A stretch of DNA of 64,000 nt from the NCBI GenBank assembly GCA_964384945.1, contig CAYLMK010000014.1:62001-126000 (forward strand), read 5' to 3'. The notes beneath the pieces are model-generated. The model was not told the origin of the DNA and searched no databases. It saw nothing but the letters and a program-made list of their open reading frames with translations. Position numbers and translations under genes: made by a program. Source of the stretch: S015-6 sp964384945. GTDB taxonomy: Bacteria > Desulfobacterota > DSWW01. Below are positions 9,017-17,366 of this stretch, one piece after another (positions within the stretch are counted from its first letter, which is position 1; each line of letters begins with the position of its first letter).

Positions 9017-10831
9017 TCAGGAGGCAAACCCTTCATCCGGGATCTCCATGATGGACATGTCTTCGTTCTTGATGGCCTTGGCGGTCCCTTCTATCTCGGG
9101 AAGCACATTCTTGATGAAGTACCTGGCACCCGCGAGCTTCCCTTTGTAAAAGCCTACCTCCGCACTTCCGCCGCCCCCGCCGGCGAGCCTTTCCGCAGCT
9201 ATGTCGGCGTGCCAGAGGAGGAGCCACGCCGAGGTGACCTTCCCCATCAGCATCAAGAACGGGTATGCGTTCCCCAGGGGCACAAGGAACTTGCCTTCCT
9301 TGCCGCACCTGGCGAAAAACATCGCCAAGTCGGCCAGGGCCCCGGCGGCCCTCTCCACGTCCTCGGCGAGATCCTTCAAAGCAGGCTTGCCCTTGACCTT
9401 GGCGATGGTAGCGTTCATTTCGCCCAGGAGACTCATGAAGTAAGCCCCCTTCTTCATGCCAAGCTTGCGGCCCACCAGGTCCATGGCCTGGATCCCGTTC
9501 GTACCCTCGTACAGGGAGGCGATCTTCTCGTCCCGCATGAACTGCTCCACCGGATATTCCGAGCAGAATCCGTAACCACCGTAGACCTGGATGGCCAACT
9601 CCGTTACCCGAAAGCCGATATCCGAGCAGTAGGCCTTGACAATCGGCGTCAGGACCTCGGCGAGCCCCAGCCATCTTTCCCTGTCCTCATCGTTTTCCGC
9701 GGTGCGGGCCAGATCGAAAAGATATGCGCAGTAATACCCCATGGCTCGCATACTCTCCGTATTCGACTTCATCCACAGCAACATGCGCCTCACGTCGGGA
9801 TGCTGTAGGATCGGAACCCTGGGTGCCTCCGGATTCTTCAGGTCCATCAACGAAGAGCCTTGAAGCCTCTCCTTGGCATACTGGAGGGCATGGAGGTAGG
9901 CGATCGAAGCGCTTGCAATCCCCTGGAGGCCGACGCCGATCCGTGCTTCGTTCATCATCTGAAACATGATCTTCATGCCTTCCATCTCTTCGCCCAGGAG
10001 TTCCGCGTAGCACTCTCCGTTGTCGCCGAAGTTCATGGCACAGGTGGCGCTTCCGTGGATTCCCATCTTCTCTTCGATCTTGGCGATCTCGAAGTCGTTG
10101 CGCCTGCCGAGGCTGCCGTCCTCATGGACCAGGAACTTGGGAACGAGGAAGATAGAGATGCCTTTTGTCCCCGCAGGATGCCCTTCGATGCGCGCAAGGA
10201 CGGGGTGAATGATGTTCTCCACGAGATCGTGATCTCCGGCAGTGATGAAGATCTTGCTCCCCTGGATCCTGTAGGAACCGTCCGGCTGACGGGTAGCCTT
10301 TGTGGAGAGGTTCCCCACATCGGAGCCCGCTCCCGGCTCCGTAAGCACCATGGTTCCACCGTACTGGCCGCTGATCATCTTTGGGAGGTACTTCGCCTTC
10401 TGCTCTTCGGTTCCATACACTTCCACCAGGTGCGCGGCGCCCTCGACGGTGCCCGGGTAGGCCATGAAGGAGAAGTTGTGGTAGAACCACTCCATGGCAG
10501 CGATTCGGATCGTCAAGGGAAGCCCCTGCCCGCCGACCTCGGGAGGGAATGACATCGCGTTCCATCCCCCCTCGCAGAAGAGCTTGTACACACTGTGCAT
10601 GCACCGGGGGACGTAGACCTGCCCGTTTTCGAGACGGCACCCCTCCCGGTCGGATTGCACGAGGGTGGGGAAAACCTCATTCACCGCGAGCTTTTGGGCC
10701 TCGGTGAGGACCATGTCGAACATGTCCTTGGAGAAATCCGCATAGAGCGGTTTCTCGCAAAGTCTTTCTACCATCAACATTTCGTTCAGGACAAACCGCT
10801 GATCCCTCTCATCCACAAGCAGACTCGCCAT
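9017..10831 (-). CDS. Acyl-CoA dehydrogenase of the DmdC type
   Basis: About 604 residues, the length of the DmdC (3-methylmercaptopropionyl-CoA dehydrogenase)-like group and longer than ordinary acyl-CoA dehydrogenases (380-400). The FAD/substrate motif LTEPGAGSDVG and the catalytic-base motif YEGTNGIQ are present; the C-terminal extension is about 130 residues and alanine-rich. The start at 10831 is chosen because GGGAGG is spaced 6 bases from that ATG; ATG 10837 overlaps the RBS. It forms alpha,beta-unsaturated acyl-CoA. The specific substrate is unknown; the cluster context (DUF1302/DUF1329, SCP2) points to a hydrophobic carboxylic acid. Confidence 0.88.
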   Translation of the reverse strand: MASLLVDERDQRFVLNEMLMVERLCEKPLYADFSKDMFDMVLTEAQKLAVNEVFPTLVQSDREGCRLENGQVYVPRCMHSVYKLFCEGGWNAMSFPPEVGGQGLPLTIRIAAMEWFYHNFSFMAYPGTVEGAAHLVEVYGTEEQKAKYLPKMISGQYGGTMVLTEPGAGSDVGNLSTKATRQPDGSYRIQGSKIFITAGDHDLVENIIHPVLARIEGHPAGTKGISIFLVPKFLVHEDGSLGRRNDFEIAKIEEKMGIHGSATCAMNFGDNGECYAELLGEEMEGMKIMFQMMNEARIGVGLQGIASASIAYLHALQYAKERLQGSSLMDLKNPEAPRVPILQHPDVRRMLLWMKSNTESMRAMGYYCAYLFDLARTAENDEDRERWLGLAEVLTPIVKAYCSDIGFRVTELAIQVYGGYGFCSEYPVEQFMRDEKIASLYEGTNGIQAMDLVGRKLGMKKGAYFMSLLGEMNATIAKVKGKPALKDLAEDVERAAGALADLAMFFARCGKEGKFLVPLGNAYPFLMLMGKVTSAWLLLWHADIAAERLAGGGGGSAEVGFYKGKLAGARYFIKNVLPEIEGTAKAIKNEDMSIMEIPDEGFAS

Positions 10832-10965
10832 GCTCATCCTCCCTTTTCCGTTGAAGAGATTCCCATCATCAAACTTGAGGGCATCGTCCACCAGCGACGC
10901 ACACGTTTGTCGAGACAAAGACCCGTCGTTTTCGCTCGACGCGACGGGTGACTCCCCTTCGGTAT

Positions 10966-12513
10966 TCAGTTCAGCAGGCAACTCAAAACGAAGGTGATCT
11001 GGTCGCGATCCCGGAAGGCGCCGAAACCCGCCATGTTCCCGATGATTCCGCTGTACTGGATCATGAACCGGAAGGGCTCGAAGATGCAGTTCAGCGAAGG
11101 CTGGAACATCCACACGCCCCGCGCGTCGTAAGCCGCAACCATTTGCGGGATGATGTCACCTCCGTAATAATCCGTGTTCACAAGGAACGTGAAGGTGCCG
11201 TCGAATTCCTTCGCTGCCGTGAAATTCGTCGCATCCGGGTACAGAGCGAGCGGCACGCGCATTCGGTCATCGAAGTCCTGTACCCAAGAGCCGAAATACT
11301 GAAGGGAGACCAGGAACGTTCTCTTGTGGTTCAACGGCCGGATCCAGATGTTCTTGTCGAGCCCGACGACCCATTTCAGTATATCCTTCTTCGGGATTTC
11401 ACCGTTCGCCGGCAATCCGGGTATGCCCGGAATCGGAATGGGGAGCGGAACAACGGGCGTATTGATGTCCGGGATGAAGACCGGCTCGTCCCAGAACCAG
11501 GCCACCTCCGTCCGGACGATCACATCCGTGCGTTGCTCCCAGAAGCTGAGCGAACCTCCGGTAACCTGAACGTCCGGAAAACAGATCTCTGTCCATGCGT
11601 CGAGCGGACTCTCCCCGACTCCGAGACGAAGAGCCGGTATGTCGAGGTAGCTCCTGTAATGGCCGACGCTCACATGGAAGTTTTCCTCGACGAGACCCAT
11701 CACCCGCACCCCCCAGCGGCTGTTGGACATCACCTTGCCGGGGGTGAGCACGACCGTCGGTATCGGTGAATCCGGTTGGGGGGCCGCATAGGGCGTGCCT
11801 AACGGCGACACGGGGGCTACCCGCACGTCCCAGTTGCCGGGCACCCAAAAACCTTCCAGCGTAAAGGCGGAGACGGGGCCCATCGTTCCGAAATTGTAAC
11901 TCGAGCGCAGCATCCACAAGGGGATGCGTCGATCGTCGAGATCCTCAAAGACACCCCCAAAGGTGTTGTCCAACGGATTGATCCCGTCCAGGAGCCTGAA
12001 GACGTCCGTCTCCCCCCAGGCCAAGTTCTGCCTGCCGATGCGAAAGAACAAGGGCCCGCGGGACAAGTCGAGATACATCTCCCACAAATCAGCCTGCTCC
12101 TTGAAATCGTCGATGTTCTCCTTGTCCTCGTCTCCAACATCCTTGAAAGGCTCCGGGCCTACGTTGTAGACCCCCTCGTACATGAATCGCCCGACGAGAT
12201 GGTACTTGGCCCTTATCTTCAGGACCTTCAGGGGGCACAGAATATCGAGTTCTCTGGTGACGCGTTCGAGATCGTGATTCAACTCGAGGATCCCCAGGCT
12301 GCGCCACTGCGCGAGGTCTCCCGCGTGGACGTCGGCCGGTCGGGTGAAGCCTTGCGAATCCTCGAGCCGGAAGGACACGCGGCTCTGAACCTTGCCGATC
12401 ACCTCAAATGTCTTGTTCGTCGGATCGACATAAAAGGCCCCCGCCGTTCGGCAGATCCCAAAGAGAGCAAATCCGAAACAAAGGATGGAGAGTGCGCGCC
12501 CCCTTCGACCCAT
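10966..12513 (-). CDS. DUF1302 family outer-membrane protein
   Basis: A protein of 515 residues. An N-terminal signal peptide (hydrophobic run ending TAGAF) precedes a long sequence with alternating aromatic/polar strands, consistent with a beta-barrel. The C-terminus ends in a hydrophobic strand (FVLSCLLN). It resembles DUF1302 proteins (family recognised by overall pattern, e.g. an early NARVSFR-like segment, here VQSRVSFRLEDS, and SIRNAYW-like motifs, here WEMYLDLSRGPLFFRIGRQ). In many proteobacteria DUF1302 is encoded beside DUF1329, and both are associated with transport of hydrophobic compounds such as steroids. The DUF1329 gene is immediately upstream here, supporting the call. Confidence 0.75.
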   Translation of the reverse strand: MGRRGRALSILCFGFALFGICRTAGAFYVDPTNKTFEVIGKVQSRVSFRLEDSQGFTRPADVHAGDLAQWRSLGILELNHDLERVTRELDILCPLKVLKIRAKYHLVGRFMYEGVYNVGPEPFKDVGDEDKENIDDFKEQADLWEMYLDLSRGPLFFRIGRQNLAWGETDVFRLLDGINPLDNTFGGVFEDLDDRRIPLWMLRSSYNFGTMGPVSAFTLEGFWVPGNWDVRVAPVSPLGTPYAAPQPDSPIPTVVLTPGKVMSNSRWGVRVMGLVEENFHVSVGHYRSYLDIPALRLGVGESPLDAWTEICFPDVQVTGGSLSFWEQRTDVIVRTEVAWFWDEPVFIPDINTPVVPLPIPIPGIPGLPANGEIPKKDILKWVVGLDKNIWIRPLNHKRTFLVSLQYFGSWVQDFDDRMRVPLALYPDATNFTAAKEFDGTFTFLVNTDYYGGDIIPQMVAAYDARGVWMFQPSLNCIFEPFRFMIQYSGIIGNMAGFGAFRDRDQITFVLSCLLN

Positions 12514-12573
12514 GCTTGTGTCCCCCCATCTCCCCTCGCGGACATCGGAAGGCCTGCCATTCCGCCCTCCACG

Positions 12574-13875
12574 CTACTTGCAGAACTTCTGAAACCCCGC
12601 CAGCGAGAAATCATCTCGGTGCATCTCGGCAAAGTACTTCCAGATCTCGGTCGGCATCGGCCCCCGGAAGATGGTGGCGTGATTGACACGTTCGTCAATC
12701 ATGACCTGATCCCCTGCGTGCGCGAGATGGAATTCCTTGTCTTCACTCTCGAAGTACCTGGGCTGAGCAAGGAAAGTCTTCCAGTATTTCCCCGCCTTGT
12801 CGTGAATCGTCTTGTAAACGACCCCCCAGGTTTCCGTCTGCACCCAAAGGTGCTGAACGCCGTAATTGTAATACGGGTCCTTCGCCCTGACTTCGAGAAC
12901 CACGACCGGCTTCTTCACCCACAACCAGTTCACGGGCGCCCACGGGGCTCCTTGCCACCCTTCTTTCTCGTATCCATAGACCATGACTCCTATGTCCCCG
13001 GATGACCGCCACCCCCCTTCCTCGCTCTTCACGAGCCGTTCCAGGGTTCCGGAGGGAAAGGGAACGAGGGCCTCCTGCCGCCTCAAAAACTTCCACTCCA
13101 TGGAGGTCACTTTCCCGTCAAATCCTCCCGCGTCATCCACCGCGGCATCCGATCCGAACATGGCATCCGAACGATTGCCGGAGCTCATTCGGCGTACCCT
13201 TCGAACGGCAGGCAGAAACGCAAAGGTGTTGTCCTGCTTCTCCGGATCCAGGTAACGCCACGTCATGACGGCTGCGCCGGCGATGTCATAAGGACTTCTT
13301 GCAACGAAGAGCGTGTATTTCTCCACACCGTCCGGATTGTCTCCCGCCGCGGATTTCGGATTCCCATCCATCGCCATGTTGCGCATCTCGCCTTTCGTCG
13401 AGCGTCCATGGCCGGATCTTCGTATGTAGTCTGTATGCAGGTAGGCGATGAAGCTCCCGTTGGCGTGTGCCGTGTAAAAGCAGTTGTATACGATCTTCTC
13501 GCAGACCTTGGGGTCGTTCGGATCCACTTCCGGAAAGGGGTGACCGATGATGTGCCGCGCGCGCTTGCCCGTTTCGCTCTCCACGATGCAGTTCTTCCCG
13601 TCCAGTGCATATTTGCCTCTGTTTTCACGCAGAGCTTGCAGGGCAAAAGGAGGCAGGTTATCGGAAGGTTTGTAGTTCAATTCGCCGATTTCGATTACGA
13701 AGTCCCCCTTTCTGATCCAACCGATGATCTCATCAGGCAGCAGGCCCTCTGCCTTCTCCCAGTTCGTCGTATCGAGCACATCGCCGGGAGAGACGTCACA
13801 GAGGCCCTCCGCGCTTATGTACAGCAGCAAACAAGATGCGAGCACAAGACACGCTCGAGATTTGGATCTCATCAT
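12574..13875 (-). CDS. DUF1329 family LolA-like outer-membrane-associated protein
   Basis: A protein of 433 residues with an N-terminal signal sequence (hydrophobic run LVLASCLLLYISAEG). The sequence includes features of DUF1329: a PYDIAGAAVMTWRYLDPEK segment, then FLPAVRRVRRMSSGNRSD, which matches the family's proline/arginine-rich strand (typically YxP..RRVRR). DUF1329 proteins have a LolA/LppX-like half-barrel that could hold a lipid. The 60-base gap to the DUF1302 gene suggests one transcript. Together they probably move a hydrophobic substrate across or along the outer membrane; what it is remains unknown. Confidence 0.8.
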   Translation of the reverse strand: MMRSKSRACLVLASCLLLYISAEGLCDVSPGDVLDTTNWEKAEGLLPDEIIGWIRKGDFVIEIGELNYKPSDNLPPFALQALRENRGKYALDGKNCIVESETGKRARHIIGHPFPEVDPNDPKVCEKIVYNCFYTAHANGSFIAYLHTDYIRRSGHGRSTKGEMRNMAMDGNPKSAAGDNPDGVEKYTLFVARSPYDIAGAAVMTWRYLDPEKQDNTFAFLPAVRRVRRMSSGNRSDAMFGSDAAVDDAGGFDGKVTSMEWKFLRRQEALVPFPSGTLERLVKSEEGGWRSSGDIGVMVYGYEKEGWQGAPWAPVNWLWVKKPVVVLEVRAKDPYYNYGVQHLWVQTETWGVVYKTIHDKAGKYWKTFLAQPRYFESEDKEFHLAHAGDQVMIDERVNHATIFRGPMPTEIWKYFAEMHRDDFSLAGFQKFCK

Positions 13876-13932
13876 GGGGTACCCTTTTCGCGATGAATCA
13901 AGGCATCCTTGCGTCTGCGGGTGTGTTCCCCG

Positions 13933-16818
13933 TCATTTGAATCCTCGTATCGTGCGGTGTATGGCCCCCGCAGCACGGCGCCCGTCGGCCACCGCTTCCA
14001 CGATCGTGCCGGCACCTCGTATGATATCACCCCCGGCGAAGACCCCGGGCCGACCCTTCACCTGCAAGGTCCCCGCCTCTACCTCGAGCAATCCGTCCGC
14101 CTGGAACTCCTCTTTGAGATAGGCGGCCAGGTCGGATTCCACGGTCTGTCCTACGGCCAGGATGATCTGGTCGAAATCCACCTCCATCGACCTGGTTTCG
14201 TCTAGCACGGGAGAAAACCGGCCCTGATCATCCAGAACCCTCGTGCATTTGGCGAAACGCATCCTCGAGCCCGACACGACCTCCTTGGGGCCCCATCCGT
14301 TGTGGATCTCGACGCCCTTGCGCTTCATCTCCTCGGCTTCGCTCCTCAGACAGGGCATCTCTTGCGCCCCCTCCAGGCAGACGATGGATACCTTCTCGGC
14401 ACCCCCCTTGCGGGCCATGACGGCCACATCCGATGCCACACTGCCGCCACCGATCACCAGAACTCGGTCCCCGACCGTGGCTCCGCCGTTCGTCCGCGAT
14501 TTCACGAGGAATCCCAGTGCGTCGGTCACCATCGCGCCACCCAACCCCGGCAGATCCAGGCGTCGGCCCGCCCAAAGCCCTGGGGCCAGAAATGCCGCTT
14601 TGTACGCATCCATGAGTCCCTTCACCGTCACATCCTTACCCAGAACCATGTTGAATCGGAAGGAAATGCCCGGCACGGTGAGTCCCTCGATCTCCCGTTC
14701 CACGATCTCTTTGGGCAGCCGGAAGGCCGGAACCGCTCGCCCCACCATGCCCCCGGGACCGCTCGCCTTCTCGTATACATCGACCCGGTACCCGAGGCGT
14801 GCCAGAAAATGGGCACAGGAGAGCCCTGCCGGTCCCGCCCCCACGACTGCGACACGGTAGCCGTTGCGGCTCGGCACATGACGGTCCCATCCGTCGCGTC
14901 CTGCAGCCTCACAGACCCATGCGTGCAGCCTGGCGATGTTCACCGGCTTGTCGGCGAAACCGAGCCGGCTGCATTCTTTTTCGCACAACGTCTCGGCCGG
15001 ACACACGTAGCCGCAGATCTCCGCCATGGGGTTCATTTCCCGGATCGAACGGGCGGCGCCGATGTAGTTGCCTGCTTCGATCCGCCTCATGTAGTTCAGC
15101 ACATCGATTCCTGCAGGGCAGGCTTTCGTGCACTTCGGCTCTTCACACAGTTGGCATTCCCTGGCGAGCCGCGACGCGGATTGGGCCGTGATCGGCGCTC
15201 CCGGGTCCGGCGGAGGCGTCCAGCCCTGTCCCTTCACATACTTGATGTACTTCCGGGGAAAGCGCCGGGGCAGGTACTCGGGCATACCCAGATCACGCAG
15301 GACCATGTTGGCGGCACTCACACCCGAGACGGTGGTGGAGACGACGCCTTCGCCCATGGTCGTGGAGTCGCCGCAAAGGTATAGATTCTTCCATTCGCTC
15401 TTCGCCCGGAGCCTTTTCGTGAGGAACTGTTCCTTGTTCAGCTTGGGACCGCCGATGTTCCCGAAATTCTTGAGCGTAAACCGTTCGAGCGTGGCAGGCG
15501 TGGCCGCCTCCATGCAGATGATGTTTTTCTTCAGCCCGGCAAAATACATCCTTTCCAGATCGTCAATCACCTTCTCGGCTTCCTCCTGCTTCCGCCTGTA
15601 GTACTCTTCCGACTGGTACTCGGAACCGAAACGGTTCTTTTCGCGTCCTGTCTTGCTGGGTGCCATGACGGTCATGGAGTGCATGCCAGGGGGCGCAAGC
15701 GAGGGATCCTCCAAGGAGGGGATGAAGATCCCGTAGTTGTCCGCCTGAGAATCAAAGATGTTGTCGATCAGGATTTCCACCGGTTGGGCGTCCTTCGGGA
15801 TCGCCTCCGCCCTGACGCCTATGTAGAGCAGGAACAAGTCCAGGGTGGGCTCGAAATTCTGCGCCCAGGCCATTCGGTCGGGCCTGATATGCCGGGCCTT
15901 GACGAGCTTTCCATAGAGGTTCCAGACCGTGGCGTTTGCGATCACCCGATCGGCCATGATTTCGGTGCCATCCGATAGCCGCACGCCGTAGGCCTGTCCC
16001 TTCTCGATCAAGATCTCGTCCACCATGTGGCGGTAGAGCACCTGCCCTCCGTTTCGCTCGATTGACTTCTCCAGCTTGTTCGGGAGCATCTGGGGCGAAC
16101 CCTGCGCATAGCAGGCCCCCCCCAGGTGAGAGTCGATAAACATCGACGTCCCGATGATGGCCGGCACTTCCTTGACCGTGCAGCACGTAAAGAAGGACAT
16201 GAGATAGTCGTAGAAGGCGATCAACTTCGGGTCGGTGACGTGCTTCGTCAGCACGTCGTAGGTAGACATGGACAACTGTCTCATGATCTTCACCATTCCC
16301 ACGGGATCTTTCAGGAAGGCCTTCAGTTGTTCCCTCAAAGGCGTTTCCGTGGGGGACACAGGCATTTCGTTCTTGGTGAGCACCTTCAGGTAGAAGTCTT
16401 TCATTTCCCGGTACAGGGATCGGATGCCTTGCTCTTCGTTCGGAAACATTCCGATCAACTCACCCAGGTATCGGTCCAGGTCACGCCAGAAGGTGACCTT
16501 GCTTCCGTAAGCATGAAGCCGGTACATGGCTTCGTGCCGGATGAGATCGAGCTCTTCCTCGAGTTCGTTCATCACGAAATGGTGAGGTGTAAAGCCGATG
16601 TCACCACAGCCCATGAAGACCGCCGCCCCCACGTCAAAGGTAATGTCGTTGCGCCGGATACAGGTGCAGCAGCCGCCGGGTATGTAATGCTGTTCGATGA
16701 CAAGCACACGGAGGCCTCTCTTGGCAAGCATGGCGGCTGCCGTCAGACCGCCGATCCCCGATCCCACGACCACCACATCGTAACGATCCCGTACGATTCC
16801 GTCTTTGAGCAAATGCAA
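13933..16818 (-). CDS. Fusion of CrtI-type FAD oxidoreductase and GltD-type NAD(P)H/Fe-S reductase
   Basis: A single uninterrupted frame of 961 residues. Residues 14-525 are a CrtI/phytoene-desaturase-like flavoprotein (GSGIGG at 19-24, FAD end motif LYLCGDSTTMGEGV near 495). From about 550, a glutamate-synthase-small-subunit (GltD)/dihydropyrimidine-dehydrogenase-type module follows: eight-Cys region (CQLCEEPKCTKACP and CGYVCPAETLCEKEC), an FAD motif VAVVGAGPAGLSCAH near 656, and an NAD(P) motif VLVIGGGSVASDVAV near 784. Such reductase modules feed NAD(P)H electrons through Fe-S clusters to a partner; here the partner is fused. Inferred role: NAD(P)H-driven reduction, or reverse, of an isoprenoid or similar unsaturated compound. 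It is divergent from the molybdopterin gene at 17367, sharing an operator region. Confidence 0.85.
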   Translation of the reverse strand: MHLLKDGIVRDRYDVVVVGSGIGGLTAAAMLAKRGLRVLVIEQHYIPGGCCTCIRRNDITFDVGAAVFMGCGDIGFTPHHFVMNELEEELDLIRHEAMYRLHAYGSKVTFWRDLDRYLGELIGMFPNEEQGIRSLYREMKDFYLKVLTKNEMPVSPTETPLREQLKAFLKDPVGMVKIMRQLSMSTYDVLTKHVTDPKLIAFYDYLMSFFTCCTVKEVPAIIGTSMFIDSHLGGACYAQGSPQMLPNKLEKSIERNGGQVLYRHMVDEILIEKGQAYGVRLSDGTEIMADRVIANATVWNLYGKLVKARHIRPDRMAWAQNFEPTLDLFLLYIGVRAEAIPKDAQPVEILIDNIFDSQADNYGIFIPSLEDPSLAPPGMHSMTVMAPSKTGREKNRFGSEYQSEEYYRRKQEEAEKVIDDLERMYFAGLKKNIICMEAATPATLERFTLKNFGNIGGPKLNKEQFLTKRLRAKSEWKNLYLCGDSTTMGEGVVSTTVSGVSAANMVLRDLGMPEYLPRRFPRKYIKYVKGQGWTPPPDPGAPITAQSASRLARECQLCEEPKCTKACPAGIDVLNYMRRIEAGNYIGAARSIREMNPMAEICGYVCPAETLCEKECSRLGFADKPVNIARLHAWVCEAAGRDGWDRHVPSRNGYRVAVVGAGPAGLSCAHFLARLGYRVDVYEKASGPGGMVGRAVPAFRLPKEIVEREIEGLTVPGISFRFNMVLGKDVTVKGLMDAYKAAFLAPGLWAGRRLDLPGLGGAMVTDALGFLVKSRTNGGATVGDRVLVIGGGSVASDVAVMARKGGAEKVSIVCLEGAQEMPCLRSEAEEMKRKGVEIHNGWGPKEVVSGSRMRFAKCTRVLDDQGRFSPVLDETRSMEVDFDQIILAVGQTVESDLAAYLKEEFQADGLLEVEAGTLQVKGRPGVFAGGDIIRGAGTIVEAVADGRRAAGAIHRTIRGFK

Positions 16819-16958
16819 GGCGAAGACCCTCCATCCTCAGTGCCGGTTCTGCCCCTTTTTCATGATCGTGACGCTCATGGAAACCAACCGACTGGACGCA
16901 AGGAGCACAGCAGCCCCCTCCCACTCGTCCCTTTCCTATCGAAGGGACAGTGCCTACT

Positions 16959-16994
16959 GATATCGAAATATTCGAATTCCGAAATATCCGAATT
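16959..16994. promoter_or_regulatory. Operator-like element, copy 1, with overlapping 15-bp direct repeat
   Basis: GATATCGAAATATTCGAAT occupies 16959-16977. The same 19-mer with two mismatches occurs on the opposite strand at 17224-17242. The site also contains a direct repeat: CGAAATATTCGAATT (16964-16978) and CGAAATATCCGAATT (16980-16994), one mismatch, 16-bp period. It lies 140 bases before the 961-residue fusion gene, between two divergent transcription units, so a shared regulator is likely. Which protein binds is unknown. Confidence 0.6.
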
Positions 16995-17219
16995 AAGTAG
17001 CACGCTCGGGCCACGCCTGTCAAGGAATTTCTCCCGTCGGGCGCATCGGGAAGAACTCCATTGACACGGCACGCGCCATCCGAAGGTCATCCGGATGGAA
17101 CGTCAAAAGCATCCATCTACCTGCTGCATGCGACATCGAACACCTTGCGGTCAGGCAGGCAGGGCATTTATTCCTTGACATAGGTACCCGGATTTGTTAG
17201 GTCTCTATCTAATATAGTA

Positions 17220-17242
17220 CGATATTCGAATTGTTCGATATC
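17220..17242. promoter_or_regulatory. Operator-like element, copy 2 (inverted relative to copy 1)
   Basis: On the minus strand 17242-17224 reads GATATCGAACAATTCGAAT, 17 of 19 bases identical to copy 1. The core GATATCGAA..TTCGAAT is an imperfect palindrome. A -35-like TTGACA lies upstream at 17175-17180 and an AT-rich stretch (AATATAGTA) at 17211-17219, so the site may overlap the promoter of the molybdopterin gene, though I see no well-spaced -10. Confidence 0.6.
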
Positions 17243-17366
17243 GGAAACGATTACCCCTTCGATGCGGATCGGCGGACGGGCGGAGCATCCCCGGCGCCTC
17301 GGAAAAGAAAGCAACGGTCAACCACAGAAGGGGCAAGAAACCGCCGGGCAGGAAGGGTCCCCGAAG

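Noticed and set aside
17262..17366. Longer start for the molybdopterin oxidoreductase
   Set aside because: It reads across the region beside the operator and has no RBS, while ATG 17367 has one and puts the first Cys of the Fe-S motif at residue 9.
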